This document shows, in pieces, positions 42,709 through 51,661 of a stretch of DNA of 64,000 nt. The stretch covers positions 118,848 through 182,847 of the forward strand of contig JAKAHC010000006.1 of the NCBI GenBank assembly GCA_021815305.1. Reading direction: 5' to 3'. The notes below the pieces were generated by a model that saw nothing but the letters and a program-made list of their open reading frames with translations, was not told the DNA's origin and ran no database searches. The first letter of the stretch is position 1, and every line of letters starts with the position of its first letter. The position numbers were made by a program, and so were the translations under genes. This DNA is from Deltaproteobacteria bacterium (lineage in GTDB: Bacteria; Desulfobacterota; Deferrimicrobia; Deferrimicrobiales; Deferrimicrobiaceae).

Positions 42709-43926
42709 ATGAAAAGAGCCTGTTTTGCGATTCTCGCTGTCGTCATCACGGGTTGCGCGACCTCTCCGGAAATCACCTCCTGGAACATGGCGAGGGAGGT
42801 CAATACGCCCGCGGCATATCAGGACTTCATTCACCGCTACCCGGACAGCGGCCATGCGGACGAGGCCCGGGAGATGGCCGGAAAATCGAAAATGGAGCAG
42901 ATCATGAAGGCGAGCACCGTGGCCGAGTGCGTCGGGATCATGAAGTCGAATCCCGACCCGCGGACCGCCGCCAAGGTGGCGGACCTCGCCTTCGAGGCCG
43001 CGAAGAAGGAGACCTCTCCGGAGGCGCTGTACGCCTTCCTCGACAACTTCAAGGGGCATGCGGGCGCACCCGAGGTGCGGAACCGGCTCGAGGAGCTCGA
43101 ATTCAAAAGCGCGGGCGGGGACGCCTCCCCGGTCGCCATGGAGTATTTCCTGTACCGGTACCCCGGGTCGCGTTTCGAGGGCGAAGGGCGAAAGCTCCTG
43201 CAGGAGAAAACCTTCCGCCGGGTGAAGGAGTGGGGGAACCAGTACGGATACAAGGCGTTCGTCGCGGGGTTTCCGGACAGCGTCCGCGCGGCGGAAGTCC
43301 GGGGATGGATGAAGCCCTCCGCCCCCCGGCCGGTCTTTACGAACCTCCAGCAGGCGCTCGCCGACGCCGTCGGGAAGAGCCCTTCGCTCAAGAAGCATGC
43401 GTGCGCCCTCGCGCTGTCCGCCGCCATCAGGGGGAACGCCGGAGATCCCGATACCCTGAGGCGCCAGCTTCACGATCTCGAGAAGGGAGCGGCTTCCGGA
43501 GCCCTTCCGGACCGGTGTGCTTCCGCCGGGCTCAAGGCCCGGCCCGATGCCGAGGAAAACCTCGCGGAAGCCCTCCAGGCGCTGTCGGCCGTCGAGGTGC
43601 AGAGGAAAGAACTGGCCACCCGGTGGGAGGTCTACAGGCAGCGCGACGAGATGGTCAAGGCCGCCGTCGTGGCGAGCTCGAACGTCGCCAACGATCTCGA
43701 AACCGCCGAGCTCTCCGAGGAGGTCCTGGGCAGCGGTCCCCTCGGAAGGCTGGACATCGGCGCCGAAAAGGGATCGCAGTCGGCGAAGAAGGCTCTTGAG
43801 CGGTTCCAGGGGGTGCAAACCGTGATCCGGAGGGACAGGGACGATCTCAAGCGGATGCTGATCGAGACCGACGGATACTACAAGCCGCTGCAGTCGTACG
43901 TGATCGACTGCGTCGACGCAAAATAA
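42709..43926 (+). CDS. outer-envelope lipoprotein, first gene of exported-protein operon
   Basis: 405 residues from ATG 42709 (TGGAG upstream); the open frame to 42607 is unsupported. Signal peptide ending in lipobox VITGC, so Cys14-type lipidation. The N-terminal half has TPR-like helical repeats with recurring YRYPxS/FxxxxP elements (HRYPDSGHADEA, YRYPGSRFEGEG, AGFPDSVRAAEV). The C-terminal half is helical. Family not recognised. It leads six more exported-protein genes with gaps of 20 bp or less for the first five and one gap of 65 bp. Confidence 0.75.
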   Translation: MKRACFAILAVVITGCATSPEITSWNMAREVNTPAAYQDFIHRYPDSGHADEAREMAGKSKMEQIMKASTVAECVGIMKSNPDPRTAAKVADLAFEAAKKETSPEALYAFLDNFKGHAGAPEVRNRLEELEFKSAGGDASPVAMEYFLYRYPGSRFEGEGRKLLQEKTFRRVKEWGNQYGYKAFVAGFPDSVRAAEVRGWMKPSAPRPVFTNLQQALADAVGKSPSLKKHACALALSAAIRGNAGDPDTLRRQLHDLEKGAASGALPDRCASAGLKARPDAEENLAEALQALSAVEVQRKELATRWEVYRQRDEMVKAAVVASSNVANDLETAELSEEVLGSGPLGRLDIGAEKGSQSAKKALERFQGVQTVIRRDRDDLKRMLIETDGYYKPLQSYVIDCVDAK

Positions 43927-43945
43927 TCCCGCGGGGAGGCGAACG

Positions 43946-44662
43946 ATGAAGCGCGCGAACCTGACGATGGCCGTCCTGGCGGCGTTCCTGCTTTGGTGCC
44001 GCGGCACGGCGGCCGCCCAAACCCCGCTCCTTCTGCCCCCGGCCGAAAACGGGCCGCCTCTCATGCCGGCGGCCGAGGCGGGGAGCCTCAAGAAGGAGGC
44101 GGAGGCGCTCAAGCGGAAGGCCGAACTCCTGAAGGACGCCGCGAGCAAGAAATACGCGGCCGCGGCGGAGCTGAGGAAGAAGGCGGGAGGGTTCCGCTCG
44201 GAGTCCTCCAAGAAGGGGGAGATGCTGCGGAGCAAGGCGCAGGAGAGCGCCGCCGTGTCCAGCATGCTCGGCGACATGTTCGGCATCATGTCGAGCATGG
44301 GCGGCATGGGCGGGGGAGGGTTCAGCGCCAACACGGCTCTCGCATCGACCCTTACGAGCAAGATGATCCAGGGGCAGCAGGCGAGCGACGCCAATGCCGT
44401 CATGAGCGCCCATGCCAAATCGGGACAGCTCGCATCCGAAGCGGAAAAGAAAGCCGGTCCCCTCGAGATGCGGGCCGACGAGCTCGAGAATGAGGGGAAC
44501 CGCCTCATGGAAGCCCAAAACCGGTTGATGGGCATCGCGAACGCGAAGTTCCTGCTCGTCGCCGCCGACGAGTTGGCGAGGAAGGTCGATGCCGACAGCC
44601 GCCAGCTGGAACGGCTCAAGGAGAGCAACCGGGAACTCATCGCTTCGATGTCGGCGCGCTGA
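43946..44662 (+). CDS. secreted coiled-coil protein
   Basis: 238 residues. Signal peptide with cleavage probably after GTAAA. The mature protein is mostly charged helix (KKEAEALKRKAELLKDAASKK and similar) interrupted by a Gly/Met-rich loop (MFGIMSSMGGMGGGGFS) near the middle, then a second helical arm. The Gly-rich hinge could let the two arms fold back as a hairpin. No family recognised. Second gene of the exported-protein operon. Confidence 0.65.
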   Translation: MKRANLTMAVLAAFLLWCRGTAAAQTPLLLPPAENGPPLMPAAEAGSLKKEAEALKRKAELLKDAASKKYAAAAELRKKAGGFRSESSKKGEMLRSKAQESAAVSSMLGDMFGIMSSMGGMGGGGFSANTALASTLTSKMIQGQQASDANAVMSAHAKSGQLASEAEKKAGPLEMRADELENEGNRLMEAQNRLMGIANAKFLLVAADELARKVDADSRQLERLKESNRELIASMSAR

Positions 44663-44670
44663 ACCCGCCG

Positions 44671-46101
44671 ATGCGCTGTGGCGGCGGCAGAGGGGGAAGG
44701 TGGCGCCTCGCGCTGATCCTGGCGTTTCTGTCCATCGCGCCCCGCGCTTGGGCCGATGCCGGAAAGGTTCGGGCCGACGGTCTCTGCGATAAGGCCGAAA
44801 AGGCCGAACGGGACGCCCGGGACGCGGAACGGAAATCCGCGGAGCGCCAGCGGTTTTTGAAAGGGAAGGGAGGGATCGATCTCCGGGGCGATGCCTTTCA
44901 AAGCGGCGACGCGGCCGCGATCCGGCAGTCCGTCAAGGCCGGGATCGCGCAGGTCCGGGCGATCCTGCCGCAACTCCGGCAGGGAGCGGCCGCCGCTACC
45001 CAGGACAGGGGAATCGTCCCGGGACTCGGCCAATACTTCGCCCAGATGGAGAACAACCTGAGCCGGACGCTCCAGGCCGCCGATGCCTGCCTGGACGCCC
45101 CTCGATCTTGCAACGTACCTTCGATCTCCTGTCCTCCCATGCCGGGCATGCCGGTCTTCAACAACAGCGGTAGCGCCAACCTGATCCGGCAGATTCAGCA
45201 GAGCTACGCCCAGGCGGCGGAGACGGCCCGGCAGGCTTGCCGGAATCTGAACACCGAGGTCCTGGGAGATGTCGAACGCCTGAAGCGGGAAAGCCGAAGC
45301 GCCGGCGCGATGGGGGGGCTTCCCGGGAGCGCGCCGGCGCAGCCCTTCGGGGAGACGGACCTCTACCTCAGGAGGGCCGAAAACCTGAGGAGGGAAGCCT
45401 CGGCGTCCCGCCAGGAAGCCGACCGGGCATCGGGCGTCGGGGGCTATTGCGGCGCCCGTTCGCACTCCTTCCTCGGCGAGGAAACGGCCCATGCCCTCGT
45501 GGAGGAGTTCAAGACCGGCGGGCGGCGGAGGAAACCCGAACCGGGTCTTCGCCTCGACGCGAAGGTGATCGACCTCAAGGAGGAGTGGGACGGGAAGTGG
45601 AGCCAGGGGAGGACCCTCAAGGCGTCCGACGTTCCCCTTCCGAAACTGTCGGTGGGCGATGGCGACGAATCGGCGGCCGGCCGGATCAAGGATTTCCTCA
45701 AGGATGCCGCGGATCAGGGCGGCCCCGAGTGGTGGCGCAGGGCAAGGTCCGCGTATCAGGAGGGGGACGAGGAAATGGGGCTCACCGAGTTCATCCGGTC
45801 CCGGCCGAAGGAATTGGCGAAGGATATCGTCACCGAATTCGTGGAGAACCACTGTCCCTTCGGGAAGACCCTCACGACGGGGTACAAGATCCTGACCGCG
45901 GTAAAAACGACCGCCGACGAAGTGGGGGGGATCGTCGTGGATGCCCCCGGGGTGATCGCCTACGGCGGCGAAGCCGAGGCGAAGGCGCTGGCCGGGAGGG
46001 CGGATCGGGTTCCCCTCAACTTCATGAACGGTCTTTTCGACGACGTCACCGGCAAATTTCCCATGCCGCAGTTCGGACGGACCGGGCGCGCGCATGAGTA
46101 A
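44671..46101 (+). CDS. secreted protein of unknown function
   Basis: 476 residues. N-terminal signal peptide (LALILAFLSIAPRAWA). A charged helical region follows, then a Cys-containing segment (ADACLDAPRSCNVPSISC) suitable for periplasmic disulfides. The C-terminal region is mixed, with EFVENHCPFGKTLTTGYKIL and a hydrophobic patch (GGIVVDAPGVIAYGG). Not recognised. Its stop overlaps the start of the next gene by 8 bp, indicating translational coupling. Confidence 0.62.
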   Translation: MRCGGGRGGRWRLALILAFLSIAPRAWADAGKVRADGLCDKAEKAERDARDAERKSAERQRFLKGKGGIDLRGDAFQSGDAAAIRQSVKAGIAQVRAILPQLRQGAAAATQDRGIVPGLGQYFAQMENNLSRTLQAADACLDAPRSCNVPSISCPPMPGMPVFNNSGSANLIRQIQQSYAQAAETARQACRNLNTEVLGDVERLKRESRSAGAMGGLPGSAPAQPFGETDLYLRRAENLRREASASRQEADRASGVGGYCGARSHSFLGEETAHALVEEFKTGGRRRKPEPGLRLDAKVIDLKEEWDGKWSQGRTLKASDVPLPKLSVGDGDESAAGRIKDFLKDAADQGGPEWWRRARSAYQEGDEEMGLTEFIRSRPKELAKDIVTEFVENHCPFGKTLTTGYKILTAVKTTADEVGGIVVDAPGVIAYGGEAEAKALAGRADRVPLNFMNGLFDDVTGKFPMPQFGRTGRAHE

Positions 46102-47623
46102 GGGGATCGCATGCCGCGGGGTCGTCGCGTGCGCGCTGCTGGCGCTGTCGGTGTTTCCCGCGACACCGGTTGCAGCCCTGGCCGCGCGGGTCGAGGTCCG
46201 GAAGGTGCTCGACACCTCCCCTCTCGGCGATCCGTTCGTCTTCGACGTGGGCCCGGATGGAGCCGTGCTCGTCCTCACAGGGGACAACATCTTCGACGCC
46301 GGCGCGGAGCGACCCCTGTTCGGCGAGCCCCTCAAGGATCCCGCATGGCTCGCCTTCGCCGGCAAGAACCTGCAGTTTCTCGTGGACGACGTCCTCTATG
46401 TCGTGGACGGGCGCGGGCCGAGGAAACTTCTGGATGTCCCCCTGAAGAGCCGTGTCTTCGTCTCCGACGGGGAGCGTACCTACCTCGGCGGGATCACCAC
46501 GACCGGAAAGCCGGAGCTTTTCCTCTACAAGGAGGGCGCGGGATACAAGCCGCTGCTCGAGCTGGACGCGCCGATCGACGCCATGGCTCTCGCGCGCGGG
46601 GAGCTGTTTTTCTCGGTGGGGCCGAGGATCTACGCCCTCCGGGAGGGCGGCCCCGCCCGGCCGTTCGCGATCCTGCCCGGTTTTTCCCGCATCCCCTCCC
46701 TCGCGGCCGACGCCGCGAGCGGGTTGCTCTACTTCTCCGACGGCGATGACGTCTACGCCATGCGCGGCGGCGGTTTCGTGGTGGTCCGAAGAGGTCTCGG
46801 GGGCATGCTCCGGTGCCGGGAAGGCGACCTCTATGTCCTTTCCTGGCGCGAACATGCCCTGTTCCGGATGGGCGGCCTTTCCGAGGCTCTTCTCTCCGCC
46901 GGGGCGCTCACTCCCTGGAAGGATCCGTGCGAGGATCCGGTGATCGGCCTCTACTGCCGGGCGGAGCGGGAACGGGCGACCCTGCGGGCCGCCGTGGAGC
47001 TTTCCGGATCCGGCGGAACGGCGAGCCGCGCGGGCGCTTCCGGCGAGATGGCCGCCTACGTCGCCGCCCGGAAAAAGGAGGTCGACAGGCTCGGAGCGGC
47101 CCTCGCGGCGGAGGCGGTGGCCGGAGCGGAAGGGGTTCTCTGGGGAGGCGACGCCGATCCGAAGGCGATCGGGGCGAACGCGGCGGTCGCGACCGGGAAA
47201 CGGGGAGCGGCAGTCGCCCTTTGGGACGGGAGCGACCTCCGTGTCGGCCCGGAGTCGAAGGCGGTCCTCGGGGAATGCAGGCCGTCCGGCACGTGCAGGC
47301 AGACGCTGGAGAAAGGCCTCCTGTATTTCGGATCGCGCAGACCGGCCGCCGAGGGGATCGAAAGCCGGCGGCCCCGAGGATTTGGGATATCCACAGGGGC
47401 ATTGACCCTCGGCTTCGAATCCGCCCGGCTCGCGGTGTTCGCCTCCGGGGACACGACGGCCGTCGTGGTCCTCGACGGCCGCGTCCGGGCCGCCTCGCCG
47501 GGGGGCGGCTCCGTGATCATGGCGTCCGGCGAAATGCTCGAGGTGCGGCGCGGCGAACCGCCGGGGATGCCCAAGCCGGCCGAGATGGAGAGACTGAACA
47601 AGTGGTGGGAGGCGATCCGATGA
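46094..47623 (+). CDS. secreted propeller-like protein with FecR-like C-terminus
   Basis: 509 residues. Signal peptide (CALLALSVFPATPVAALAA). Residues of about 35-260 are repeats of short beta segments (FVFDVGPDGAVLVLTGDN, LFFSVGPRIYALREGG, LLYFSDGDDVYAMRGGG) typical of a beta propeller. The C-terminal third (AAVALWDGSDLRVGPESKAVLGEC ... GALTLGFESARLAVFASG) resembles a FecR-type domain, which in other proteins senses or binds envelope components. Overlaps both neighbours, so tightly coupled. Confidence 0.6.
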   Translation: MSKGIACRGVVACALLALSVFPATPVAALAARVEVRKVLDTSPLGDPFVFDVGPDGAVLVLTGDNIFDAGAERPLFGEPLKDPAWLAFAGKNLQFLVDDVLYVVDGRGPRKLLDVPLKSRVFVSDGERTYLGGITTTGKPELFLYKEGAGYKPLLELDAPIDAMALARGELFFSVGPRIYALREGGPARPFAILPGFSRIPSLAADAASGLLYFSDGDDVYAMRGGGFVVVRRGLGGMLRCREGDLYVLSWREHALFRMGGLSEALLSAGALTPWKDPCEDPVIGLYCRAERERATLRAAVELSGSGGTASRAGASGEMAAYVAARKKEVDRLGAALAAEAVAGAEGVLWGGDADPKAIGANAAVATGKRGAAVALWDGSDLRVGPESKAVLGECRPSGTCRQTLEKGLLYFGSRRPAAEGIESRRPRGFGISTGALTLGFESARLAVFASGDTTAVVVLDGRVRAASPGGGSVIMASGEMLEVRRGEPPGMPKPAEMERLNKWWEAIR

Positions 47624-48426
47624 GTGGTCGTTCGAGAGGGTGGGGGTTTCCGTTTGTCGCGTTGGCTCTTCTGTTGATGGCGGGGTGCGGGGTCAATTCG
47701 CAGTTCGTCTACAAGCCGGGCGTGCCGGCGGCGGGGGTGCCGAAGCTCCCGGCGAAGTTGGCGGTCCTTCCCTTCAAGGACGGCACGGCGGATTTTGTTC
47801 AGTCGGGGAGCATGCTCTCGACGGAGACGGTGTTCAATCTTGCAAAGGGAGGAATCAAGGCCACCGTCACCGCCATTCCCCCGGAACTCTGGTCGAAAAT
47901 GCTTGCCGACGACATGGCTGCGTCGGGCCGCTTCCGGTCCGTCCGGTTCGTCTACAGTTCGACCGAGGCGGTGGATGAAGCACTGCTGATCGAGGGGACG
48001 GTGACGAAGGCGTACTGGGCCAACTCGTTCGATGGGGAGAACGAGCTTGCGCTCTCCCTCGTGGGACGGCGGCGCGGTGGCAAACGTGTTGTCTGGGAAA
48101 AACAGGTCGCAAGGCAATGGCGATGGCCGGTTGGCCTCTACAAGGGATGCGGGATGGGGATCCAGTGCATGCTCGATCGGCATCATCACGAGCTGAACAA
48201 GGCGATGCAGGGCATGTTTGCGGAAGCGGGGGCGGATCTTGCGGAACGGCTTGCGTCCGTCCCGGGAGGCGATTCCGGTATGGCCGTTTCCGGCGTCCGC
48301 TCCCCGGACGGGGGTTCGGCGGGGGATGGAACGCGAACCGTCGCGCCCGCCGCAGGGGAAGCAGCGAGACCGCCGGGACCGGAATCCGTCGAACAGACGA
48401 TCGACAGGATCCTCAAGACGAAATGA
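47620..48426 (+). CDS. lipoprotein with CsgG/LpoB-like N-terminal domain (paralogue 1)
   Basis: 268 residues. Lipobox LMAGC. The domain after it reads KLAVLPFKDGTADF ... FNLAKGGIKATV ... LADDMAASGRFRSVRFVYS, the AVLPF-start alpha/beta fold seen in CsgG/LpoB-type envelope lipoproteins. The C-terminal tail is low complexity and ends SVEQTIDRILKTK. Clearly paralogous to the next gene, suggesting a hetero-complex in the outer membrane. ATG overlaps the previous stop by 4 bp. Confidence 0.65.
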   Translation: MSGRSRGWGFPFVALALLLMAGCGVNSQFVYKPGVPAAGVPKLPAKLAVLPFKDGTADFVQSGSMLSTETVFNLAKGGIKATVTAIPPELWSKMLADDMAASGRFRSVRFVYSSTEAVDEALLIEGTVTKAYWANSFDGENELALSLVGRRRGGKRVVWEKQVARQWRWPVGLYKGCGMGIQCMLDRHHHELNKAMQGMFAEAGADLAERLASVPGGDSGMAVSGVRSPDGGSAGDGTRTVAPAAGEAARPPGPESVEQTIDRILKTK

Positions 48427-48491
48427 GGTCCGTAGCCGCGGTCTTGCCGCGGGATCGCGGGGCGAAGGTTTGGGGGGACAGGAGAGCACCG

Positions 48492-49208
48492 ATGAAGAGG
48501 CTTCTGCCGCTATTCGTCTCGCTGCTTTGGCTGTACGGTTGCAGTTCGGGGTTCGTTTACCAGCGGAGGGAGGCACCGGCGCAGGACGGCCCGAAGCTGC
48601 CTTTGAAAGTCGCCGTCGTGGCGTTCGAGGACGGCACCGAAGACTTCACCAGCCGCGGCAACCTTTTCAGCGGGTACGTCTTCAACCTCGCCAAGACGGA
48701 TATCAACGGGTTGTCGCTCAATACGGGTGCCGCGTTCAGCGTGTCGTCGCTGCCCGCGGCGCAATGGTCCCGGGCCCTCGCGGAGGACATGGCCGCCTCC
48801 GGCGCGTTCCGCTCGGTGAAATTCGTGTTCGGGCCCTCCGAAGCGACCGACGAGGAGATCGTCGTGGAAGGCGCGCTGACAAAGGCCTGTTTCACCACGA
48901 TCAAGGACAAGCCCGACGAGTTCGTCCTTCACCTGAAAGTCCGCAGGATGCCCGAGAACACGATCATCCGGGAAGGCGACGTCGGAAGAAGCGGCGTGAG
49001 GCCGCGCGATCTCAAAAGCGGGTGCATCATCGGAAGCTGCGTCATCGAACGCATCCACGGGTACCTGAACGGAGTCATGCAAGGCATCTTCGCGGATATC
49101 CGGCGCGACCTCGTCCTGGCCCTCGCGCCCCCGCCGGAGAAAAAACGGGACCTCCCGGCGCAGGAATCGCCGGAAGAGGTCATAAAGCGTATCCTCGGCA
49201 AGCAGTGA
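48492..49208 (+). CDS. lipoprotein with CsgG/LpoB-like domain (paralogue 2)
   Basis: 238 residues. Lipobox LYGC followed by SSGFVYQRREAPA and KVAVVAFEDGTEDF ... FNLAKTDINGLSL ... LAEDMAASGAFRSVKFVFG, parallel to paralogue 1 over most of its length. GCIIGSCVIERIHGYLNGVMQGIF matches GCGMGIQCMLDRHHHELNKAMQGMF there. Ends EEVIKRILGKQ. The 65-bp gap from paralogue 1 is the largest in the operon. Confidence 0.65.
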   Translation: MKRLLPLFVSLLWLYGCSSGFVYQRREAPAQDGPKLPLKVAVVAFEDGTEDFTSRGNLFSGYVFNLAKTDINGLSLNTGAAFSVSSLPAAQWSRALAEDMAASGAFRSVKFVFGPSEATDEEIVVEGALTKACFTTIKDKPDEFVLHLKVRRMPENTIIREGDVGRSGVRPRDLKSGCIIGSCVIERIHGYLNGVMQGIFADIRRDLVLALAPPPEKKRDLPAQESPEEVIKRILGKQ

Positions 49209-49213
49209 CCGCA

Positions 49214-50074
49214 ATGGGCCGCATCGGTCTGGGGATCCTGTTCTCCGGACTTCTTGCGGCCTGTGCGACCGCACCCTACACGCAGCGGAACCAGCTGATC
49301 ACCATCACGGAAGCGGAGGAGCTCGAGCTCGGCGAGGCGGCCTTTCTGGAGGTGAAGAGCGGCGCCGACACGATCGACGATTCCCGCGCGCGCCTCGTAA
49401 GACGGGTGGGGGAGCGCATCGCCGCCGCGACGGGGAGGAACGACTTCCTGTGGGAGTTCCTGTTGATCGGCGGCGACGAAGTGAACGCTTTTGCGCTCCC
49501 TGGCGGAAAGGTCGTTTTCTACTCGGGCATCCTTCCGTATTGCGGGGACGAAGACGGCGTCGCCGCCGTCATGGCCCACGAGGTGGCGCATGTGCTGGCC
49601 AGGCACGGCGCCGAGAGGCTCTCGCAGGCAAGGCTTCTCGAATTCGGCGGCGCGGCCGTCTCCGCGGTGTTTTCCGGCGGTTCGCCGGCAGTCCAGAGGG
49701 GGGTTCTCGGTGCCTACGGGATGGGAGGGAAGCTCGGGATCCTTTTGCCTTTCAGCAGGGTGCACGAGGCCGAGGCGGACGAAATCGGCCTCGTGCTGAT
49801 GGCCAAGGCCGGCTTCGACCCGAGGGCGGCAATCGGTTTCTGGCACAGGCTCCTTTCGGGCGGACGGGACGGACCGGCGTCGGAGATCCTGTCGAGCCAT
49901 CCCAGCGGCGACGAGCGGCTCCGAAGGCTCGAGGAATTGATGCCCGTGGCCATCGAGTATTACAGGAAAGCCTCCGCCGGTACGCGGCGGCCGGAGGACG
50001 AAAGCGCGAAGGACCCGGACGTTTCCCCGGAGGAAATCCTGCGGAGGTTGCAGGAACCCGGACCGTTCGACTGA
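49214..50074 (+). CDS. lipoprotein M48-family zinc metalloprotease
   Basis: 286 residues. Signal peptide with lipobox LAAC. HEVAHVLARHG carries the HExxH zinc motif (HEVAH), with the third ligand in EAEADEIG. Members such as BepA/LoiP act in the periplasm on outer-membrane proteins. As last gene of the exported-protein operon it may process or quality-control the upstream lipoproteins (inference). GTG 49205, overlapping the previous stop, is an alternative start three codons upstream. Confidence 0.85.
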   Translation: MGRIGLGILFSGLLAACATAPYTQRNQLITITEAEELELGEAAFLEVKSGADTIDDSRARLVRRVGERIAAATGRNDFLWEFLLIGGDEVNAFALPGGKVVFYSGILPYCGDEDGVAAVMAHEVAHVLARHGAERLSQARLLEFGGAAVSAVFSGGSPAVQRGVLGAYGMGGKLGILLPFSRVHEAEADEIGLVLMAKAGFDPRAAIGFWHRLLSGGRDGPASEILSSHPSGDERLRRLEELMPVAIEYYRKASAGTRRPEDESAKDPDVSPEEILRRLQEPGPFD

Positions 50075-50110
50075 GCCGCGGTTGCGACGAGGGCGGGTTT
50101 CACCCGGACC

Positions 50111-50152
50111 GCGGCGGTCCGCGGCCGGCAAAAGCCCGCGGACCCCGCCGCG
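50111..50152. terminator. large imperfect hairpin between convergent genes
   Basis: GCGGCGGTCCGCGG (50111-50124) can pair with CCGCGGACCCCGCCGC (50137-50152) leaving a 2-nt bulge, around a loop with AAAA. It lies between the M48 gene and the convergent oxidoreductase gene. No long T-run follows on either strand, so it is only a probable terminator. Confidence 0.45.
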
Positions 50153-50156
50153 CCCC

Positions 50157-51164
50157 TCACTTTTTCACACGATCCAGGAGCGGGGAGCCGAAGAGGGCCC
50201 AGAAGTAGTCCTCCTCGTTCCCGGAGAACCGCTTCTTCCCCCCCGCCATGTTCTCTCCGGCGAGTTGCCCCTGCCGGACGGCGCTGCGCCACCCGAAATT
50301 GATCCGGAGCGCTCCTTTCGCCTTGTCCTGGAACTCCGCGCAGTCACCCGCGGCGTATACGTCGGGGACGCTCGTGCGCAGGAACTCGTCCACCCGGATG
50401 CCGGTTCCCACCGCCACGCCGCTCCCGGCGAGAAACGCCACGGAGGGAATGCGCTCGGTGGCGACCACGAGCAGCGAGCAGGGGATCTCCAGGCCGCGCC
50501 GGGTGAGGATGACGCATGATCCGGCGTCTTTCCCCCGCACCTCGACGATGTCGTCCCCGTCCTGGATCCGCGCGCCCCGGTTCCGGACATCGTCCAGGAT
50601 GCTCGCCTCGAGTTCCCCGGCGATCGGGTACCCGATCCGGGGCAGATCCGGCTGGATCCAGGTCACTTCCCTTTTCGCGTTCCGGAGCGCGCGGCACGCC
50701 TCGATCGCCAGGAAGCCGGGTCCGTACACCACCGCGGCGCCGGGACGTTGCGCCAGTTCCTTGATGGCGAGAGAGTCTTTCCAGGAGTCGAAAGTCCGGA
50801 TCATGGGAAGATCCTTCTTCAGCGCCGGCGGCACCTCGGGCTTCCCGCCGGTGGCGATGAGGAGGAGGTCGTACCTCTCCGCCGCCCCGTCGGCGAATTC
50901 CACCTTCTTGTCCTCCGCATGCAGACGGGTGGCCGCCCGGCCGCGGAACCTCCGGATCCTTTTTTCCTCGAGATCCTTTCCCTGGGGATCGAGGAGGGCT
51001 TCCGCATCCGCGTCTCCCAGGATGAGGTCCGGCAGCAGGGGCCGCAGGTACGGGGCCTCCGCCTCTTCGGTCGCGATGGCGATCTCGTCGTCCGGCCTGG
51101 CCTTCCGCAGGGTCTTCGCCGCGGCGATCCCGGCGGGACCTCCTCCCAGGATCAAGTACCTCAT
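50157..51164 (-). CDS. FAD-dependent NAD(P)-disulfide-type oxidoreductase
   Basis: 335 residues from ATG 51164 with a strong GAAGGAGG. N-terminal FAD motif LILGGGPAGIAAAKTLR, central pyridine-nucleotide motif region AAVVYGPGFLAIEACRAL, and the C-terminal FAD-closing TSVPDVYAAGDCAEF. Resembles the nitrite-reductase/rubredoxin-reductase family. Partner and substrate cannot be inferred from its neighbours. Soluble; complete. Confidence 0.85.
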   Translation of the reverse strand: MRYLILGGGPAGIAAAKTLRKARPDDEIAIATEEAEAPYLRPLLPDLILGDADAEALLDPQGKDLEEKRIRRFRGRAATRLHAEDKKVEFADGAAERYDLLLIATGGKPEVPPALKKDLPMIRTFDSWKDSLAIKELAQRPGAAVVYGPGFLAIEACRALRNAKREVTWIQPDLPRIGYPIAGELEASILDDVRNRGARIQDGDDIVEVRGKDAGSCVILTRRGLEIPCSLLVVATERIPSVAFLAGSGVAVGTGIRVDEFLRTSVPDVYAAGDCAEFQDKAKGALRINFGWRSAVRQGQLAGENMAGGKKRFSGNEEDYFWALFGSPLLDRVKK

Positions 51165-51346
51165 GACGCACCTCCTTCGGGTTTCTTCGCCTGATCCCGT
51201 GTCCGGGATTCGGCGCGCTCCGGTTTCCGGGGCCAGTTTCCCCCCTCCTTGCATTCTACGACATTGACTTGGATCAACCTCCATGAACTCAGGAGCGCCG
51301 CGGTCCCGCTCGCGAATGGCGGGAAACGAGAAGGCATCGCCGGATC

Positions 51347-51607
51347 CTCTCCCCGATCCATCCGGGCCGGAACCGCGTCATTACCGACCACGCGACGCGG
51401 AAGGTGGTGGTGGGACGCATCGTGAACGCGCGGGATGCGATGTCCGGCGGCGGGCAGTGTCTGATCGAGACCGGTGGGGCGAACCGGGACGAGGAATACG
51501 TCCGCCGTCACCCGTACGTGCGGGTTGGCAGAGATGCGGCCCTCACCGTTTCGGATGCGGGTGCGGGAAGCCCCGGGAGCGTGTGTTCGGACCGCTCGCC
51601 GAGGTGA
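51347..51607 (+). pseudogene. histidine-kinase ATPase-domain remnant
   Basis: One frame reads VNARDAMSGGGQCLIETGG ... RHPYVRVGRDAALTVSDAGAG. This closely parallels the intact hybrid kinase at 37,115 (LNARDAMPAGGTLLVETA ... QYPYMKTGSYVVLSITDTGIG): the N box and G1 box of a GHKL ATPase. Nothing recognisable precedes or follows it and the frame stops at 51607. A broken fragment of a kinase gene. The rest of 51,165-51,661 shows no gene. Confidence 0.65.
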
Positions 51608-51661
51608 TCGCCACGGCGGCCGACCCGGCGCCGCGGTTTCCACTGCACTTTACTCCCGGCA

